Shown: piece by piece, positions 9,733 to 19,119 of the stretch
How the letters are laid out: each line of letters starts with the position of its first letter
How positions within the stretch are numbered: position 1 is the stretch's first letter
NCBI RefSeq assembly: GCF_946404245.1
Contig: NZ_CAMJCX010000015.1
Span: 1 to 33,407, forward strand
Origin: an uncultured Methanobrevibacter sp.
Lineage (GTDB): Archaea > Methanobacteriota > Methanobacteria > Methanobacteriales > Methanobacteriaceae
Reading direction: 5' to 3'
DNA: 33,407 nt
Made by a program: the position numbers and the translations under genes
The notes under the pieces: model-generated
Seen by the model: only the letters and a program-made list of their open reading frames with translations
What the model was told of the DNA's origin: nothing
Database searches by the model: none

Positions 9733-10665
9733 CTATAATACTGTTTTGAACCATTCAATGGTTTCGGTGAGTTGCCTTTCGAAATCTTTTGTATCAATTT
9801 TCAGGTTGATTTTTGACATGTTGGAAATGTCTGCAAGTGAATGTTTAATGTCACCTGGACGTTCCGGAAGATATTTAGGTTCCAAATCACTACCAAGAGT
9901 CTTTTTAACGATTTCATATAGCTGGTTTATGCTCAGCTTCTCACCGGAGGCAATGTTTATTGTTCCATTGAAATCAGATTTGGCAGCATTGATGTTTGCC
10001 CGAACAATGTCTTTAACATAAACAAAATCCCTGGTCTGCTCTCCGTCACCGTAAATCTCGGCCTGCTTTCCTTCGAGAAGTGCACTGATGAAATTTGGTA
10101 TGACTGCGGCATATTGTGAGTTTTTATCCTGTCCAGGACCAAAAACATTAAAATATCTTAAAGCAGTATAATTTAGTCCGTAACTGTCATAAAATGACTG
10201 CAGGTAAAGTTCACAACCTGCTTTGGAGGCGGCATATGGGGACATTGGCTGTGACGGTTCGGATTCCTTCAAAGGCATATTTCTATTTTGTCCATAAACT
10301 GCAGATGATGATGAGAACACGATTTTTTTAACATCATTGTCAGCTGCGGATTTCAATAGTTTTACGGTGGCATTTAGATTTATATCATTGCATTCAACTG
10401 GTTTGTCAATGCTTAACGGCACACTGGCCATGGCGGCAAGATGGAAGATGTAATCAATATTCGATGTTAAATCGTCTAAATTAGTTTTGCGCAAGTCTTC
10501 TTCCACTATTTTTAGATTATCATGCTTAGGATTGTTTAAGTTATTAATGTTACCAGTTGATAAATTATCAAGAATAACGACTTCATTGTTCTCCAATACT
10601 TCATTAGCGATGTGAGAACCGATAAATCCTAGTCCACCAGTTATTAAAATATTTTTATTATTCAT
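9733..10665 (-). CDS. NAD-dependent UDP-sugar 4-epimerase (GalE-like extended SDR)
   Basis: This extended short-chain dehydrogenase/reductase of 310 residues starts with the NAD-binding glycine motif GGLGFIG (10-16) and an acidic residue D33 at the end of the second strand. The catalytic serines are in FSSSSAVYG (about 118-124) and the YxxxK pair is Y144 and K148. RYFNVFGPGQ and GDGEQTRDFVYVKD are typical of UDP-glucose and UDP-N-acetylglucosamine 4-epimerases. It likely interconverts UDP-hexoses (or the N-acetyl forms) for pseudomurein or surface glycans. The exact sugar cannot be fixed from sequence. The ATG at 10665 follows GGTGGC. The gene diverges from ehaA across a 114-base spacer, and the protease gene follows 8 bases after its stop. 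Confidence 0.9.
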   Translation of the reverse strand: MNNKNILITGGLGFIGSHIANEVLENNEVVILDNLSTGNINNLNNPKHDNLKIVEEDLRKTNLDDLTSNIDYIFHLAAMASVPLSIDKPVECNDINLNATVKLLKSAADNDVKKIVFSSSSAVYGQNRNMPLKESEPSQPMSPYAASKAGCELYLQSFYDSYGLNYTALRYFNVFGPGQDKNSQYAAVIPNFISALLEGKQAEIYGDGEQTRDFVYVKDIVRANINAAKSDFNGTINIASGEKLSINQLYEIVKKTLGSDLEPKYLPERPGDIKHSLADISNMSKINLKIDTKDFERQLTETIEWFKTVL

Positions 10666-10720
10666 TAAGCCACCATTTATTAATCTTAATTATTTTTAAG
10701 CTATTAATATTAATTTTTAA

Positions 10721-10770
10721 GTAACAACATTTATATATTTTTATCTAATATAATTATTATTTAAGAGGAG
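10721..10770 (+). promoter_or_regulatory. Promoter and ribosome site of the eha operon
   Basis: A TATA box, TTTATATATT, lies at 10730-10739 after the AC-rich AAGTAACAACA stretch, with transcription expected to start near 10757. An AGAGGAG ribosome site at 10764-10770 is nine bases before the ehaA ATG. The TATA element reads almost the same on both strands and lies in the spacer shared with the divergent epimerase gene, so it may serve both directions. Confidence 0.65.
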
Positions 10771-10779
10771 TCTAATAAT

Positions 10780-11163
10780 ATGTTTGATTTGATGTATAAT
10801 ACCATATTTTTTGCTTCTTATGGTAATGTCTATGGGCTTAGTAATATAGCAATCAGTTCATTTGATGTTTTATTAGCTTATATTGTCACTATTTTTGTGT
10901 CAATCATTTTTTCATTAATTTTAAGAATCCCATTATTACCTAGCAAACCATATAGGTATTCTTTTGATGTTAGTGCAATATATCCGACTCCGATAATAGC
11001 TGCGGGTGTTTTTTCAATATTTTTAGTTTTGAATTACACCTTCATGTATAATGGAATAGTATTAGCTATTATTATTGGTATTTTATCTGCATTATTTGTG
11101 AAATATTTATTTGATTTTGTATTTCCAAAGCCTTTAGATGGAGATGAGGGGGAGGATATATAA
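10780..11163 (+). CDS. ehaA: Energy-converting hydrogenase A, membrane subunit EhaA
   Basis: First gene of the eha operon. The 127-residue protein has three to four hydrophobic segments (about 24-45, 60-80, 85-108) and an acidic tail ending DGDEGEDI. It belongs to the non-conserved membrane subunits of Eha, with no catalytic motif. The assignment rests on position: it opens a run of exactly 20 genes that matches the ehaA-T order. Its stop overlaps the ehaB ATG by one base (TAATG), which suggests coupled translation. Confidence 0.88.
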   Translation: MFDLMYNTIFFASYGNVYGLSNIAISSFDVLLAYIVTIFVSIIFSLILRIPLLPSKPYRYSFDVSAIYPTPIIAAGVFSIFLVLNYTFMYNGIVLAIIIGILSALFVKYLFDFVFPKPLDGDEGEDI

Positions 11164-11654
11164 TGAATGAAGTAATTGGAATAATAATTGCTGCAATTCT
11201 ATGTTGGTTGAATTTTGTAATTGTTGATACATATTTCGGACTTCCCGAGCAACCTGGCGTTAAAGGAGCTAGGATCATTGGTGAAAACGTCGAAAAAAGA
11301 GGGGGAGATATTGCTGGTGGATTCTTCCAAGGAAACATTGTATGTTCTCCGGACGCATCTGCTGGTACTTTAATCGCTTCTATTGGATACTTGCTTTTAG
11401 GAATTCCTGGAGGAATTATCGCAGCATTTTTCGTATTTATTGGAAATAGGTTATGTGCTGATCCAGGTTATGCCGGAACTGTTGGAAGCTTAACGGCCAC
11501 TATAATAATTTTCATCTGTTCATTTGCCGGATTCACTCCGGAAATGTTTATTGTAGGTATGGTCATTGCAATATTGACCATTCAGGGCATTGACCATAAG
11601 AGAGCTTCAATACTTTTAGGCAAAATTGCTGAGAAATTCAATAGGCATGCTTGA
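11163..11654 (+). CDS. ehaB: Energy-converting hydrogenase A, membrane subunit EhaB
   Basis: This membrane subunit of 163 residues has an N-terminal helix, a conserved-looking polar loop ([35 protein letters not shown]) and three further hydrophobic segments, then a basic tail. The loop, with several glycines and one cysteine, is the most distinctive part and may contact the hydrogenase module. A GGGGGAGG ribosome site lies inside the end of ehaA. The assignment is by order and length. Confidence 0.88.
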   Translation: MNEVIGIIIAAILCWLNFVIVDTYFGLPEQPGVKGARIIGENVEKRGGDIAGGFFQGNIVCSPDASAGTLIASIGYLLLGIPGGIIAAFFVFIGNRLCADPGYAGTVGSLTATIIIFICSFAGFTPEMFIVGMVIAILTIQGIDHKRASILLGKIAEKFNRHA

Positions 11655-11665
11655 GAGGGGTAAAT

Positions 11666-11914
11666 ATGTATGTTGAAATAATAGGAATTATAGTCATATT
11701 TGTTGCGTTAAGGGCTTTGATTACTAAAAATAGGGCTGAAAAGTTATTGTATATAAATGTAATTGGTTTTGGAGTTTCAGCTATCATCGCATTGGTAATC
11801 AACACTCCATTTGCTCTTATAGTTGCAGCAGCATTCTTTATTTGTTCTACAATAAGTGCTAATGCAATTGCATACACATTGAATAGGCTAGATGATGAAA
11901 TACTGTTGGAGTGA
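11666..11914 (+). CDS. ehaC: Energy-converting hydrogenase A, membrane subunit EhaC
   Basis: This is a small hydrophobic protein of 82 residues with three predicted helices (roughly 4-22, 28-48, 50-70) and a short acidic end (RLDDEILLE). I chose the ATG at 11666, which has GAGAGGGG directly upstream. A longer frame from a TTG at 11651 would overlap the end of ehaB and has no ribosome site. Identity is from operon position and size. Confidence 0.87.
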   Translation: MYVEIIGIIVIFVALRALITKNRAEKLLYINVIGFGVSAIIALVINTPFALIVAAAFFICSTISANAIAYTLNRLDDEILLE

Positions 11915-11920
11915 TGCAAA

Positions 11921-12190
11921 ATGGAATTTTTCGTGTCAATAATTGCAATTGCTTTAATGGTAATCGGTGCATTCGGTATCATATTTCTCAAAAGACCGCT
12001 TGATAAAATCATAATGTTTACAATACTTGATGCGGGTTTTGTTTTGGCCGTTGTACTGTTCAAATATCTTGATGTTGCAATGTTTGCGGCATTAGTGGAT
12101 CCATTGTCCACACTGGTATTCATTTTAGCCGTTGTTAAAGTAAATGATATTAGGAAAAACAAGCTAGAAAGTGGTGATATAAATGATTAG
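11921..12190 (+). CDS. ehaD: Energy-converting hydrogenase A, membrane subunit EhaD
   Basis: An 89-residue membrane subunit with three helices. The segment KRPLDKIIMFTILDAGFVLAVVLFKYLDVAMFAAL resembles small Mrp/Mbh-type antiporter-module subunits, which fits a part in the ion-translocating membrane arm, although the exact counterpart is uncertain. GGAGTGAT forms its ribosome site, overlapping the ehaC stop. Its last eight bases overlap ehaE. Confidence 0.87.
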   Translation: MEFFVSIIAIALMVIGAFGIIFLKRPLDKIIMFTILDAGFVLAVVLFKYLDVAMFAALVDPLSTLVFILAVVKVNDIRKNKLESGDIND

Positions 12191-12443
12191 CGTGCCGTTA
12201 TTCTTTTACTTTGGAATATTTCTAGCTATAGTTGGAAGTTTGGCAACTGCATGGGGTCCTGGAGTCAACGACCCTATTGTAAGAACATTCAATACGGAAG
12301 TTGCATCAATCGGTGTGTGCTTGGTTTTATTATGTTACAATCACGTTTTGGCATTATTGACTTTGCTTGCAACAACCGTTGTCATTAGTTTAATTTTATT
12401 CAGAGCAATTATTCGTTTAGAAGAGATGGGGGCAGACGTATGA
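12183..12443 (+). CDS. ehaE: Energy-converting hydrogenase A, membrane subunit EhaE
   Basis: An 86-residue membrane subunit with three hydrophobic segments separated by a loop GPGVNDPIVRTFNTEVASIG. It may be related to small antiporter-type subunits, but no charged residue can be named as functional. The start overlaps ehaD by eight bases behind a GGTGAT site, and the end overlaps ehaF by four (ATGA). Identity rests on order and size. Confidence 0.87.
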   Translation: MISVPLFFYFGIFLAIVGSLATAWGPGVNDPIVRTFNTEVASIGVCLVLLCYNHVLALLTLLATTVVISLILFRAIIRLEEMGADV

Positions 12444-13033
12444 GGATTGGAGTTTTATGGAATAAACTGGCTGACCCTAAAAACATTCCACGTTTGTTCG
12501 CATTTTCTTTGGGAATAATTTTAATAATAGGTTTAATTGTCCCTATGGCATTAAACCCTGATCAATTATATGTTAGACCGGCTCCTCAAGAGCAAATTGA
12601 TGAAGGATTAGCTATCGCTCCTTATGACAGGGGAGGGGAAGTTTTATCCCAGCCAGGTATTATCAACCCGCAATATCCGGATAATGCAGCCAGTTTAGGT
12701 ATGATAACTGGATATATGTCTCCATTGGCTCAATGGATATCTTCAATTTCCCCATACTTCGGTACATCAATCTATTCATCCCCTGGTGGACTTGTGGATG
12801 AAATACTGTATTATACCAGAGGTTTCGATACAATTTTGGAATCAAGCATATTGATGATGTCCTTCATTATAGCTTCATGGTTATCTGTTAATTACACTAT
12901 GAATCGTAAAAACGATGAATCAGAAATAAGGGAAGACGTTAAAAAAGCCATTTCAGATTCAACAAAAGTGGCCAGAGAAGTCAAGGCGAATGATGCAAAA
13001 GCAAGAGCAAAACAATTGAGGAGGGATAACTGA
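12440..13033 (+). CDS. ehaF: Energy-converting hydrogenase A, membrane subunit EhaF
   Basis: The protein of 197 residues has one helix near the N-terminus (about 19-37), a long polar region of roughly 90 residues that probably lies outside the membrane (rich in Pro, Gly and Tyr), a second helix (about 137-155) and a lysine/glutamate-rich tail of about 40 residues likely to be helical and cytoplasmic. This shape is unusual among the small Eha subunits and could tether the complex. Its end overlaps the ehaG start by one base, with GAGGAGGG as the ehaG ribosome site. Confidence 0.87.
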   Translation: MRIGVLWNKLADPKNIPRLFAFSLGIILIIGLIVPMALNPDQLYVRPAPQEQIDEGLAIAPYDRGGEVLSQPGIINPQYPDNAASLGMITGYMSPLAQWISSISPYFGTSIYSSPGGLVDEILYYTRGFDTILESSILMMSFIIASWLSVNYTMNRKNDESEIREDVKKAISDSTKVAREVKANDAKARAKQLRRDN

Positions 13034-13728
13034 TGGTATTCATACCTCCGTATGTTCCTGATGCGTTCCTGTCAATGTATTTGCCTGCAATCTATGCGGG
13101 ACTGATAGTTGGTTTTATCGGTACAATGGCAATTGCGCTTAAAAGAGAGGAAATTCATATTCTTATCCTGACTGACATTGTGGGCCTTGCAATGATTTTT
13201 GTTGTATCTGCTGTGGGTACTGACCTTGCAGAAGCGTTGATTCTGCCTGGTTTGGTAGTTGAACTTGCAGAAACATTGGCTATTTCAGAAATATTGCTTA
13301 CTAGGGAAATGCGTAAAATTGAGCAGAATCCAAGAAGAAATCTTCAAAAGACTTCCTCAATGTTCCCGCAGCCTTTTGCATTAAACATGGAAATTTTAAA
13401 TACTGCTCCTAACTTTATTGCATTGGTACTGATTGGTTACGGTATTTTCTTGACCGGATTTACAGGTGGTGCCGTAGCTGGTGGGGGAATAGTATTTTAT
13501 GCATTGTCCAAAAAGGCAAGAGGTCTTCCTGTATTGATGTTGGACGGTATTGCTGGAGTGTCTGGTATTGCATGGTGCTTATGGATTTTAGGTTTCCTTT
13601 TATTCTTTGTAGCGCCTCAATATTGGTTATTAAGTTTATTCTTGGCAGCATGTGGATTACTATTAAAAGTAGCTTCAAAAGTAGGTTTGATTGGACTGCT
13701 TATGAGAGAGGATTTTGATAAGGAGTAG
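13033..13728 (+). CDS. ehaG: Energy-converting hydrogenase A, membrane subunit EhaG
   Basis: A 231-residue membrane subunit with six or seven hydrophobic segments. The part TDLAEALILPGLVVELAETLAISEILLTREMRKI carries several glutamates within a hydrophobic stretch, which recalls NuoK/MnhC-type antiporter subunits and could lie on an ion path (inference). It is followed directly by ehaH, whose ribosome site overlaps the ehaG stop. Identity is from order and length. Confidence 0.87.
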   Translation: MVFIPPYVPDAFLSMYLPAIYAGLIVGFIGTMAIALKREEIHILILTDIVGLAMIFVVSAVGTDLAEALILPGLVVELAETLAISEILLTREMRKIEQNPRRNLQKTSSMFPQPFALNMEILNTAPNFIALVLIGYGIFLTGFTGGAVAGGGIVFYALSKKARGLPVLMLDGIAGVSGIAWCLWILGFLLFFVAPQYWLLSLFLAACGLLLKVASKVGLIGLLMREDFDKE

Positions 13729-13737
13729 GTGATTGGA

Positions 13738-14409
13738 ATGGATTTTGTTACACTTGGAGGAAATTTACTTGGAACAATCCCTCTCGGGGATATCGTATTG
13801 TATCTTACACCATTTAACTTGTTCCTTTTTGCGGTTTTACTTGGATTTACTCTATTGATTGCATTGAGTAAACCTGAAACTCAAATCGAGGCTACAATGC
13901 ACACATTGAATAATACTGAAGTCAAGGTAGGTCCAAAGGAATTTAAGCAAAGGAGATTCCTGTCAATCATATGTGGTCTCGCATCTGCAGGCGCAATGAT
14001 TACTGGAGATTTGTTTAACTTCACATTGTTCATGGCTTTGGTAGGTATTTTAAACATCGGTATCGTATCAGCTGTTAAACAGACTAGTGTTTTGAATTCA
14101 GCATTCAATTATGGTCTAATCGCTATGATGTGCAGCCTGCCGTTGTTTGGTGGAGCATCCATAATTCTTGCGGCTACCGGAACATTAAGTCTGGCAGTAT
14201 TGTCTCAGATGCCTGCAAGTCCGATGGTGGTCTTCGGTGCTGTATTGATGTTAATTGGTATCTTAGGTGAAAGTGGAGTGGCACCGTTCTTCGCAAGTAA
14301 GGCGGAAATGTTCAGGACTGCCGGATCTCCATTCATTGTTATTATTCACTTAAGTTCATTGTTTATTATTGTAAGAGCTGTTGAAATATTGTTATTGGTA
14401 TTGTGGTAA
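13738..14409 (+). CDS. ehaH: Energy-converting hydrogenase A, membrane subunit EhaH (short antiporter-like)
   Basis: This 223-residue polytopic protein looks like a shortened NuoM/NuoN-type subunit. [27 protein letters not shown] and [13 protein letters not shown] follow the TM5-TM6 pattern of that family, and [17 protein letters not shown] recalls the later conserved loop. Full antiporter subunits have 450 or more residues, so about half is missing. The glutamate and lysine usually found in these helices appear replaced ([11 protein letters not shown]). I chose the ATG at 13738 because GGTGAT lies exactly 4 bases upstream, the spacing seen at several starts here. A GTG at 13729 would add three residues. 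Confidence 0.86.
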   Translation: MDFVTLGGNLLGTIPLGDIVLYLTPFNLFLFAVLLGFTLLIALSKPETQIEATMHTLNNTEVKVGPKEFKQRRFLSIICGLASAGAMITGDLFNFTLFMALVGILNIGIVSAVKQTSVLNSAFNYGLIAMMCSLPLFGGASIILAATGTLSLAVLSQMPASPMVVFGAVLMLIGILGESGVAPFFASKAEMFRTAGSPFIVIIHLSSLFIIVRAVEILLLVLW

Positions 14410-14418
14410 GTGGTGAGC

Positions 14419-14634
14419 ATGGTTAATCAAAAAATTATATGTAGTATATTATTGGCTTTATCAACAATAGCTATTCTTGCCTGTCTCGTCATAGACTTTG
14501 AGGCATGGATTGTTTATGCTGTAGCTATATTTGGTATTCCATTATGGGTATTGTCCTTAGGTTTATTAACAATGGCTAAACCAAGACCTGAAGATGCAGA
14601 AGAAAGGGTGAAAGAACCATTTACTGGGTATTAG
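14419..14634 (+). CDS. ehaI: Energy-converting hydrogenase A, membrane subunit EhaI
   Basis: A 71-residue protein with two hydrophobic segments (about 7-25 and 30-52) and a charged tail (KPRPEDAEERVKEPFTGY). No functional residue can be named. The start is uncertain: ATG 14419 has GGTGA only two bases away, and GTG codons at 14410 and 14413 are in frame. Identity comes from its place between ehaH and ehaJ. Confidence 0.84.
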   Translation: MVNQKIICSILLALSTIAILACLVIDFEAWIVYAVAIFGIPLWVLSLGLLTMAKPRPEDAEERVKEPFTGY

Positions 14635-14643
14635 AGTGGTATT

Positions 14644-15516
14644 ATGAATTTGATGGCAGATATTTTAATTAATGTTATTATTGCATTTCTGGCAGGAAGC
14701 CTGCTTTTAGGATTGCACAGAAAAGTCATGGCACGTGTTCAGAAACGTCCTGGCCCACCTATTGTCCAGCATTTGATACACTCTTTAAAATTCTTCTTTA
14801 AAGAAACTGCAATTCCTAAAACAGTTTCAAAAGTATTTTATATTGGTATCGTATTCATATTGGCTTTAGTATGGATTGTTGGTGTTATTGCAGGTCCTGT
14901 GGCTCATGACTCATTGCTTATACTGTTTGGTGTTTATGCGGTTTACAAAATCGTTGAGCATAACTCAGGATCAAGTTCAGGTTCTCCATACGGTAAGTTA
15001 AGTTGTGTGAGGGCTGTACTTTCAGCGGCAACAGAACTTCCATTGTTTGCGGCAATCGTGTTTGTTTACTTGATTACCGGTACAATGAACATTGGAGAAA
15101 TAATCGCTTACCAGTCTGCTCATGGTCCTTTGGTATTCACAATTCCTCTTGCAGCATTGATGTTCTTTATGTTGATTATCACTAAATCACCGTATTCCCC
15201 GTTTGCAATTACCAAGGATAAGGCTTTGATTTCAGGATTTGAAACAGAACACTTTGGATTTTTAAGAGGATTCATGCTATTTTCAGAATCAATTGCATGG
15301 TATGTGATGCTTTGGGTATTCCTGACAATATTCTTCGGTCCTCTAAACGCCGTAGGATACCTGATTGGAATGATTGTGATTTCATTTGTCACTGGATTCA
15401 TTAATGCAACAACCCCTATATTAAGTCCGAATCATTCAGTTATGACTCAAATTACCATAGGAGCCATATGCTTCTTCGGAACAGTATTGATGATATTTAC
15501 AGGAGTGGTAGCATGA
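14644..15516 (+). CDS. ehaJ: Energy-converting hydrogenase A, NuoH-like membrane subunit EhaJ
   Basis: This is one of the conserved membrane subunits of group 4 hydrogenases, related to NuoH of complex I and EchB. It anchors the hydrogenase module to the membrane and forms part of the ion-coupling interface. The NuoH signature is seen as [14 protein letters not shown] near residue 30. A second conserved stretch, [19 protein letters not shown], carries the arginine and glutamate typical of the cytoplasmic loops, and a third is [27 protein letters not shown]. About eight membrane segments are predicted in 290 residues, a usual length. The next gene overlaps by four bases. Confidence 0.92.
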   Translation: MNLMADILINVIIAFLAGSLLLGLHRKVMARVQKRPGPPIVQHLIHSLKFFFKETAIPKTVSKVFYIGIVFILALVWIVGVIAGPVAHDSLLILFGVYAVYKIVEHNSGSSSGSPYGKLSCVRAVLSAATELPLFAAIVFVYLITGTMNIGEIIAYQSAHGPLVFTIPLAALMFFMLIITKSPYSPFAITKDKALISGFETEHFGFLRGFMLFSESIAWYVMLWVFLTIFFGPLNAVGYLIGMIVISFVTGFINATTPILSPNHSVMTQITIGAICFFGTVLMIFTGVVA

Positions 15517-15767
15517 ACAGTGAAGATGTAATCGTATATTTAACTTCCTTAGTTGCTTTTGGAATAATAGTTGTGGGATTGCTTACAACAGCACTGCATT
15601 CATATCTCATTGCTCCGATAGTGATTATAGGAATTATCCTTGCAATTTTTGTATTGCTGGCTAAAGGCAACTTTGCACATAAAATAGAAAGTATCGAGAA
15701 ATTATGTTTTATAATAACATTTATAGCAATAATTTGTTCATTTATATTGCTTTATAAACCAATGTAG
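15513..15767 (+). CDS. ehaK: Energy-converting hydrogenase A, membrane subunit EhaK
   Basis: An 84-residue membrane subunit with three predicted helices and one short basic loop ([13 protein letters not shown]). The ATG at 15513 overlaps the ehaJ stop (ATGA) and has GGAGTGGT upstream inside ehaJ. A longer in-frame extension upstream of it runs through ehaJ and is not credible. Identity is positional. Confidence 0.86.
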   Translation: MNSEDVIVYLTSLVAFGIIVVGLLTTALHSYLIAPIVIIGIILAIFVLLAKGNFAHKIESIEKLCFIITFIAIICSFILLYKPM

Positions 15768-15775
15768 GGGATATT

Positions 15776-16078
15776 ATGTTAGATTATATGATTTATTTAC
15801 TTACATTTGCAGCAGGATTGATTTTAGGTCTTGTGTATAGTTACAAACAGCATGGTGAACCATTTGTTGCAAACACAGAGTTTAATATGCCTTTTGCAGC
15901 CGTTTCAATATTGGGATGGTGCTTGGCTTTTGATTCAGGCAATGTTATATTATCTGCAATAGGTTTCCTTATGGGCGGTTTTGTAATGGGGGAAAGACCA
16001 GGTTACGGCAGAAAAGAGACCGCTGTAGGTTTAATTATTGCAATAGTGTTATATTTCTTATTAAGATGGACAGTATGA
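15776..16078 (+). CDS. ehaL: Energy-converting hydrogenase A, membrane subunit EhaL
   Basis: A 100-residue protein with three or four hydrophobic segments. A polar loop (YSYKQHGEPFVANTEFNMPFA) follows the first helix, and GERPGYGRKE sits before the last. The AGGGGAT ribosome site lies 4 bases before the ATG. No catalytic motif is present; the assignment is by operon order and size. Confidence 0.86.
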   Translation: MLDYMIYLLTFAAGLILGLVYSYKQHGEPFVANTEFNMPFAAVSILGWCLAFDSGNVILSAIGFLMGGFVMGERPGYGRKETAVGLIIAIVLYFLLRWTV

Positions 16079-16088
16079 TGTGATTGGA

Positions 16089-16496
16089 ATGGATGATGAT
16101 GCAAGATTAAGGTTAATGCAAAAAAGAATTATAAAAAGTTACGCTTGGCAAAGAGATATTATAGTTCCGTTTTCCAAGGATTTTGATTGTACTGTTGATG
16201 AGTTAGAGGATGTTCTATTTGACTTATTGGATATGGATTCTCTTGAGGCTTTGCATGCAACATTCGAATCAGCTCAGGACATCTGCTTATATCAGAAGCT
16301 GAATGCTGATTTGAACCTGTGCTGGTTTATTGACACCTTGGAGATAATATCTCGTGAAGATGGAAAGAAACTTAAAATGAATGTTATTAATGAAATTAAA
16401 AACGGCAAATCCTATGAGGATGCCCTAAAAGAAGGAAAGTTAGAATTATTTGAATTATTAAAAAAAGAAGCAGAATTTAGATCAAGTTTATATTAA
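16089..16496 (+). CDS. ehaM: Energy-converting hydrogenase A, soluble subunit EhaM (DUF1959 type)
   Basis: This is a hydrophilic, probably all-helical protein of 135 residues, rich in Asp, Glu and Lys, without cysteines in cluster spacing and without membrane segments. It is one of the four non-conserved hydrophilic proteins of the eha operon and resembles the DUF1959 family. Its role is unknown. It sits directly before the hydrogenase small and large subunit genes, which would suit an assembly or connecting subunit (inference). I chose the ATG at 16089, which has GTGAT 4 bases upstream; a GTG at 16080 would add MIG. Confidence 0.87.
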   Translation: MDDDARLRLMQKRIIKSYAWQRDIIVPFSKDFDCTVDELEDVLFDLLDMDSLEALHATFESAQDICLYQKLNADLNLCWFIDTLEIISREDGKKLKMNVINEIKNGKSYEDALKEGKLELFELLKKEAEFRSSLY

Positions 16497-16513
16497 ATAA
16501 AAGAGGGAGTACA

Positions 16514-16963
16514 ATGTTAAATGCTATTAAGGATGTTGTGAGAAAAAGCTCAATTCACGTCTGCATTGTAAATTGTGGGGGATGTAATGGATGTGACGTA
16601 GAATGTGTCGCATTACTGTCTCCAAGATATGATTTAGAGCAGTATGGTATTTATGTTCACAATAATCCTCGTGAAGCTGATGTCCTATTGTTGACCGGTG
16701 CAGTCACCGAGCAATGGGTTACAAATTTAAAAAGAGTATATGATAAGGCTCCTGAACCAAAAATAGTAGTAGCTGTTGGAAACTGCCCTCAATCAGGGGA
16801 TGTGTTTAATCAGGAAGGAGGTCATGTTTATGCTCCTGCATCCAATTTCATTCCGGTTGATGCGGCTATTCCAGGTTGCCCGCCAAGGCCTAATGAAATA
16901 TTAGAGGCCATTTTGGCTGTTGGTCCGCAAGCTATTGCTGATCGTGGGAGGGAAAAGAAATGA
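16514..16963 (+). CDS. ehaN: Energy-converting hydrogenase A, [NiFe]-hydrogenase small subunit EhaN
   Basis: This NuoB-like small subunit holds the proximal [4Fe-4S] cluster that takes electrons from the NiFe site. The expected ligands are visible: C24 and C27 in [12 protein letters not shown]91 in GNCPQSG, and C122 in [11 protein letters not shown]. The length of 149 residues is normal for group 4 enzymes, which lack the extra cluster domains of uptake hydrogenases. GAGGGA precedes the ATG at 16514. The stop overlaps the ehaO ATG by four bases, so the two subunits are translationally coupled. Confidence 0.95.
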   Translation: MLNAIKDVVRKSSIHVCIVNCGGCNGCDVECVALLSPRYDLEQYGIYVHNNPREADVLLLTGAVTEQWVTNLKRVYDKAPEPKIVVAVGNCPQSGDVFNQEGGHVYAPASNFIPVDAAIPGCPPRPNEILEAILAVGPQAIADRGREKK

Positions 16964-18084
16964 TAGTGCCTATCGGTCCAATTCACCCTGCTTTAAAAGA
17001 ACCTATCAGACTCAAACTTCAAACTGAAGGAGAAAGGGTTGTTAAAGCAGAAATAGAATATGGTTATGTTCACAGAGGCATCGAAAAGATAATTGAAGGA
17101 CAAACTTGGCAGAAAGGAATATATCTTTCAGAACGTGTATGTGGTATCTGTTCATATGAACATACTCAGACATTTGCGGAAACCATTGAACAAATTTCCG
17201 GCGTGGAAGTTCCTGTAAGGGCTCAATTTTTAAGAGTTATTACAAACGAACTCGATAGAATCCAAAGTCACCTGCTTGGAAACTCCACCTTTTTCAAATC
17301 AATGGACCATGAAACCTTATTCATGCGGGTATTGGAGTTAAGGGAATATGCAATGGATTCAATTGAATTGCTAACCGGAAACAGAGTCAATATGGGCTGG
17401 AATGTTGTTGGTGGTGTTAGAATGGATGCTGATGAACGCCATTTCAAACCTATACTCGAAAACCTTCAAAAAATCGAAGATGAGTTTGAAACAACAAGAG
17501 CACTGTTCGCTGAGGGTCCTGCACTTGCTTTGAGATGTAAAGGAATTGGTGTAATGACTAAAAAAGAAGCTATTAAAGGCCGTGCAGTAGGTCCGATCGG
17601 AAGAGCTTCAGGTGTTAAGGAAGATTACAGAAACGGTCATTATACTTATGATGATTATTTCGATTTTAAGGTAATCAGAAGAACTGAAGGAGACAATTAC
17701 GCAAGGACTCTTACAAGATTTGATGAGATACCTGAGTCCATAAGCTTAATCAGACAAGCTATTGAAAACATACCTGATGGTGAAGTTCGTACTCCTGCTG
17801 ATTTAAAGTCAGGTTATGCAATGCGTAAAAATGAGGCTCCTCGTGGTGAAGTTACTTACATGATTGAAACTAATGGAAGTTTAATCAAAAATATTTCAAT
17901 TAGAACTCCAAGTATTGCAAATATGGATTCCTGTGCGAAATACATGATTCGTGACGTTCCGACTGTTGCTGATGCAGTGGCAACTTATGCTACCAGCGAC
18001 CCTTGTGTTGCATGTGCTGAAAGGGTAGCAATAACAAATGAACATGGTAAAACTGCTGTTAAGGACTTTTATGAGGTGAAATAG
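16960..18084 (+). CDS. ehaO: Energy-converting hydrogenase A, [NiFe]-hydrogenase large subunit EhaO
   Basis: This is the catalytic subunit that splits or forms H2 at a NiFe centre. All four nickel-ligand cysteines are present: C61 and C64 in RVCGICS, and C349 and C352 in DPCVACAER. The N-terminal start [11 protein letters not shown] and the [10 protein letters not shown] stretch are typical of group 4 (Ech/Hyc/NuoD-like) large subunits. A tail of 22 residues follows the last cysteine. The 374 residues agree with known EhaO. With EhaN and EhaJ it forms the conserved core of the complex. Confidence 0.96.
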   Translation: MIVPIGPIHPALKEPIRLKLQTEGERVVKAEIEYGYVHRGIEKIIEGQTWQKGIYLSERVCGICSYEHTQTFAETIEQISGVEVPVRAQFLRVITNELDRIQSHLLGNSTFFKSMDHETLFMRVLELREYAMDSIELLTGNRVNMGWNVVGGVRMDADERHFKPILENLQKIEDEFETTRALFAEGPALALRCKGIGVMTKKEAIKGRAVGPIGRASGVKEDYRNGHYTYDDYFDFKVIRRTEGDNYARTLTRFDEIPESISLIRQAIENIPDGEVRTPADLKSGYAMRKNEAPRGEVTYMIETNGSLIKNISIRTPSIANMDSCAKYMIRDVPTVADAVATYATSDPCVACAERVAITNEHGKTAVKDFYEVK

Positions 18085-18085
18085 A

Positions 18086-19114
18086 ATGGCATCTCTAATG
18101 TGGTATATTTATGACTTTGCAAGAAAGGCATGGGCAGATGCATTCACCAATGCTCACACAGAACCTGAAATAGCAGAAAAGCCTGAAAGATTCAGAGATT
18201 TTCCTAAGGTAAATAAAGAGTATTGTATCGGTTGCGGAGCATGTACAGTTTCATGCCCTTCTCCAAATGCAATCAAAATCGTCCGTGAAAAGGATGATGA
18301 AACCGGTGAAGGATTCACTTATCCGGTAATTTATCCTGGAGCATGCATCAGATGCGGTTTTTGTGCAGAGGTGTGCCCTACTGATCCAAAAACTTTGGAA
18401 TGTGGTTTGAATCATCTGATTCTTCCGGAATTCAACATCATTCCGTCAAAAAGACAGTATATTGTTGACGATTATCTGTGTATTAAATGTAAAAAATGTA
18501 TGAAGAAATGTCCTGTTGATGCAATCAACCTTGATGATGGAAAACTTGTAGTGGACCAGCTCAAATGCATTTCATGCGGAGAATGTTTGGACGTTTGTCC
18601 TGTAAACGGAGCAATGAAAGGCGTATTTGTCGAAAACCTGCAGGACCAAAAGGAATTGATTTTACTGGCTGTAAACTACCTTGAGGATTTCATCAACAAT
18701 AAGGAAGATGACCTGAGGGCTTTACAGACAGATGAGCTCCTGCAGTATGATGTTCCTATTTCCGAAATTTGGGATGATGCATTGAAAATAATTCCTGATG
18801 AGGAAATATCAGAGGAGATAATATCCAATGCAGTCAATAGGCTTAAAATCAGAATAATTGATTGGGATAAATCCAAATGTGAAAAATGTCAACTGTGTAT
18901 TCCTGATTGTCCTACAGGATGTATTTCCTTTGATGAAAATGAAGACACTATTGTGAGAGATAAAAGTAGATGTTTACGTTGCAGCATTTGTTACCAGACC
19001 TGTCCGTTTTCAGTAATCAAATATTTCATTGCCAAATTTTCAATGGAAGACAGTGAAGTTATCCATGCTACTGTAAAGGCATCTAACTTAAATGAGGATA
19101 TTTTCATGGAGTGA
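18086..19114 (+). CDS. ehaP: Energy-converting hydrogenase A, 6[4Fe-4S] polyferredoxin EhaP
   Basis: This electron-transfer subunit of 342 residues has six complete four-iron motifs: CIGCGACTVSCP, CIRCGFCAEVCP, CIKCKKCMKKCP, CISCGECLDVCP, CEKCQLCIPDCP and CLRCSICYQTCP. Six clusters is the count reported for the smaller polyferredoxin of the eha operon. A stretch of roughly 80 residues without cysteines separates clusters four and five (acidic, helical), so the protein is probably two cluster lobes on a linker. It likely passes electrons from EhaN to EhaQ or soluble ferredoxin. GAGGTGA precedes its ATG, two bases after the ehaO stop. Confidence 0.95.
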   Translation: MASLMWYIYDFARKAWADAFTNAHTEPEIAEKPERFRDFPKVNKEYCIGCGACTVSCPSPNAIKIVREKDDETGEGFTYPVIYPGACIRCGFCAEVCPTDPKTLECGLNHLILPEFNIIPSKRQYIVDDYLCIKCKKCMKKCPVDAINLDDGKLVVDQLKCISCGECLDVCPVNGAMKGVFVENLQDQKELILLAVNYLEDFINNKEDDLRALQTDELLQYDVPISEIWDDALKIIPDEEISEEIISNAVNRLKIRIIDWDKSKCEKCQLCIPDCPTGCISFDENEDTIVRDKSRCLRCSICYQTCPFSVIKYFIAKFSMEDSEVIHATVKASNLNEDIFME

Positions 19115-19119
19115 GTGTT

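Noticed and set aside
11638-12162. Minus-strand open frame of 174 codons opposite ehaC and ehaD
   Set aside because: It runs antisense across two overlapping membrane-protein genes; its Asn/Thr/Ile-rich composition is what reversed AT-rich hydrophobic coding gives.
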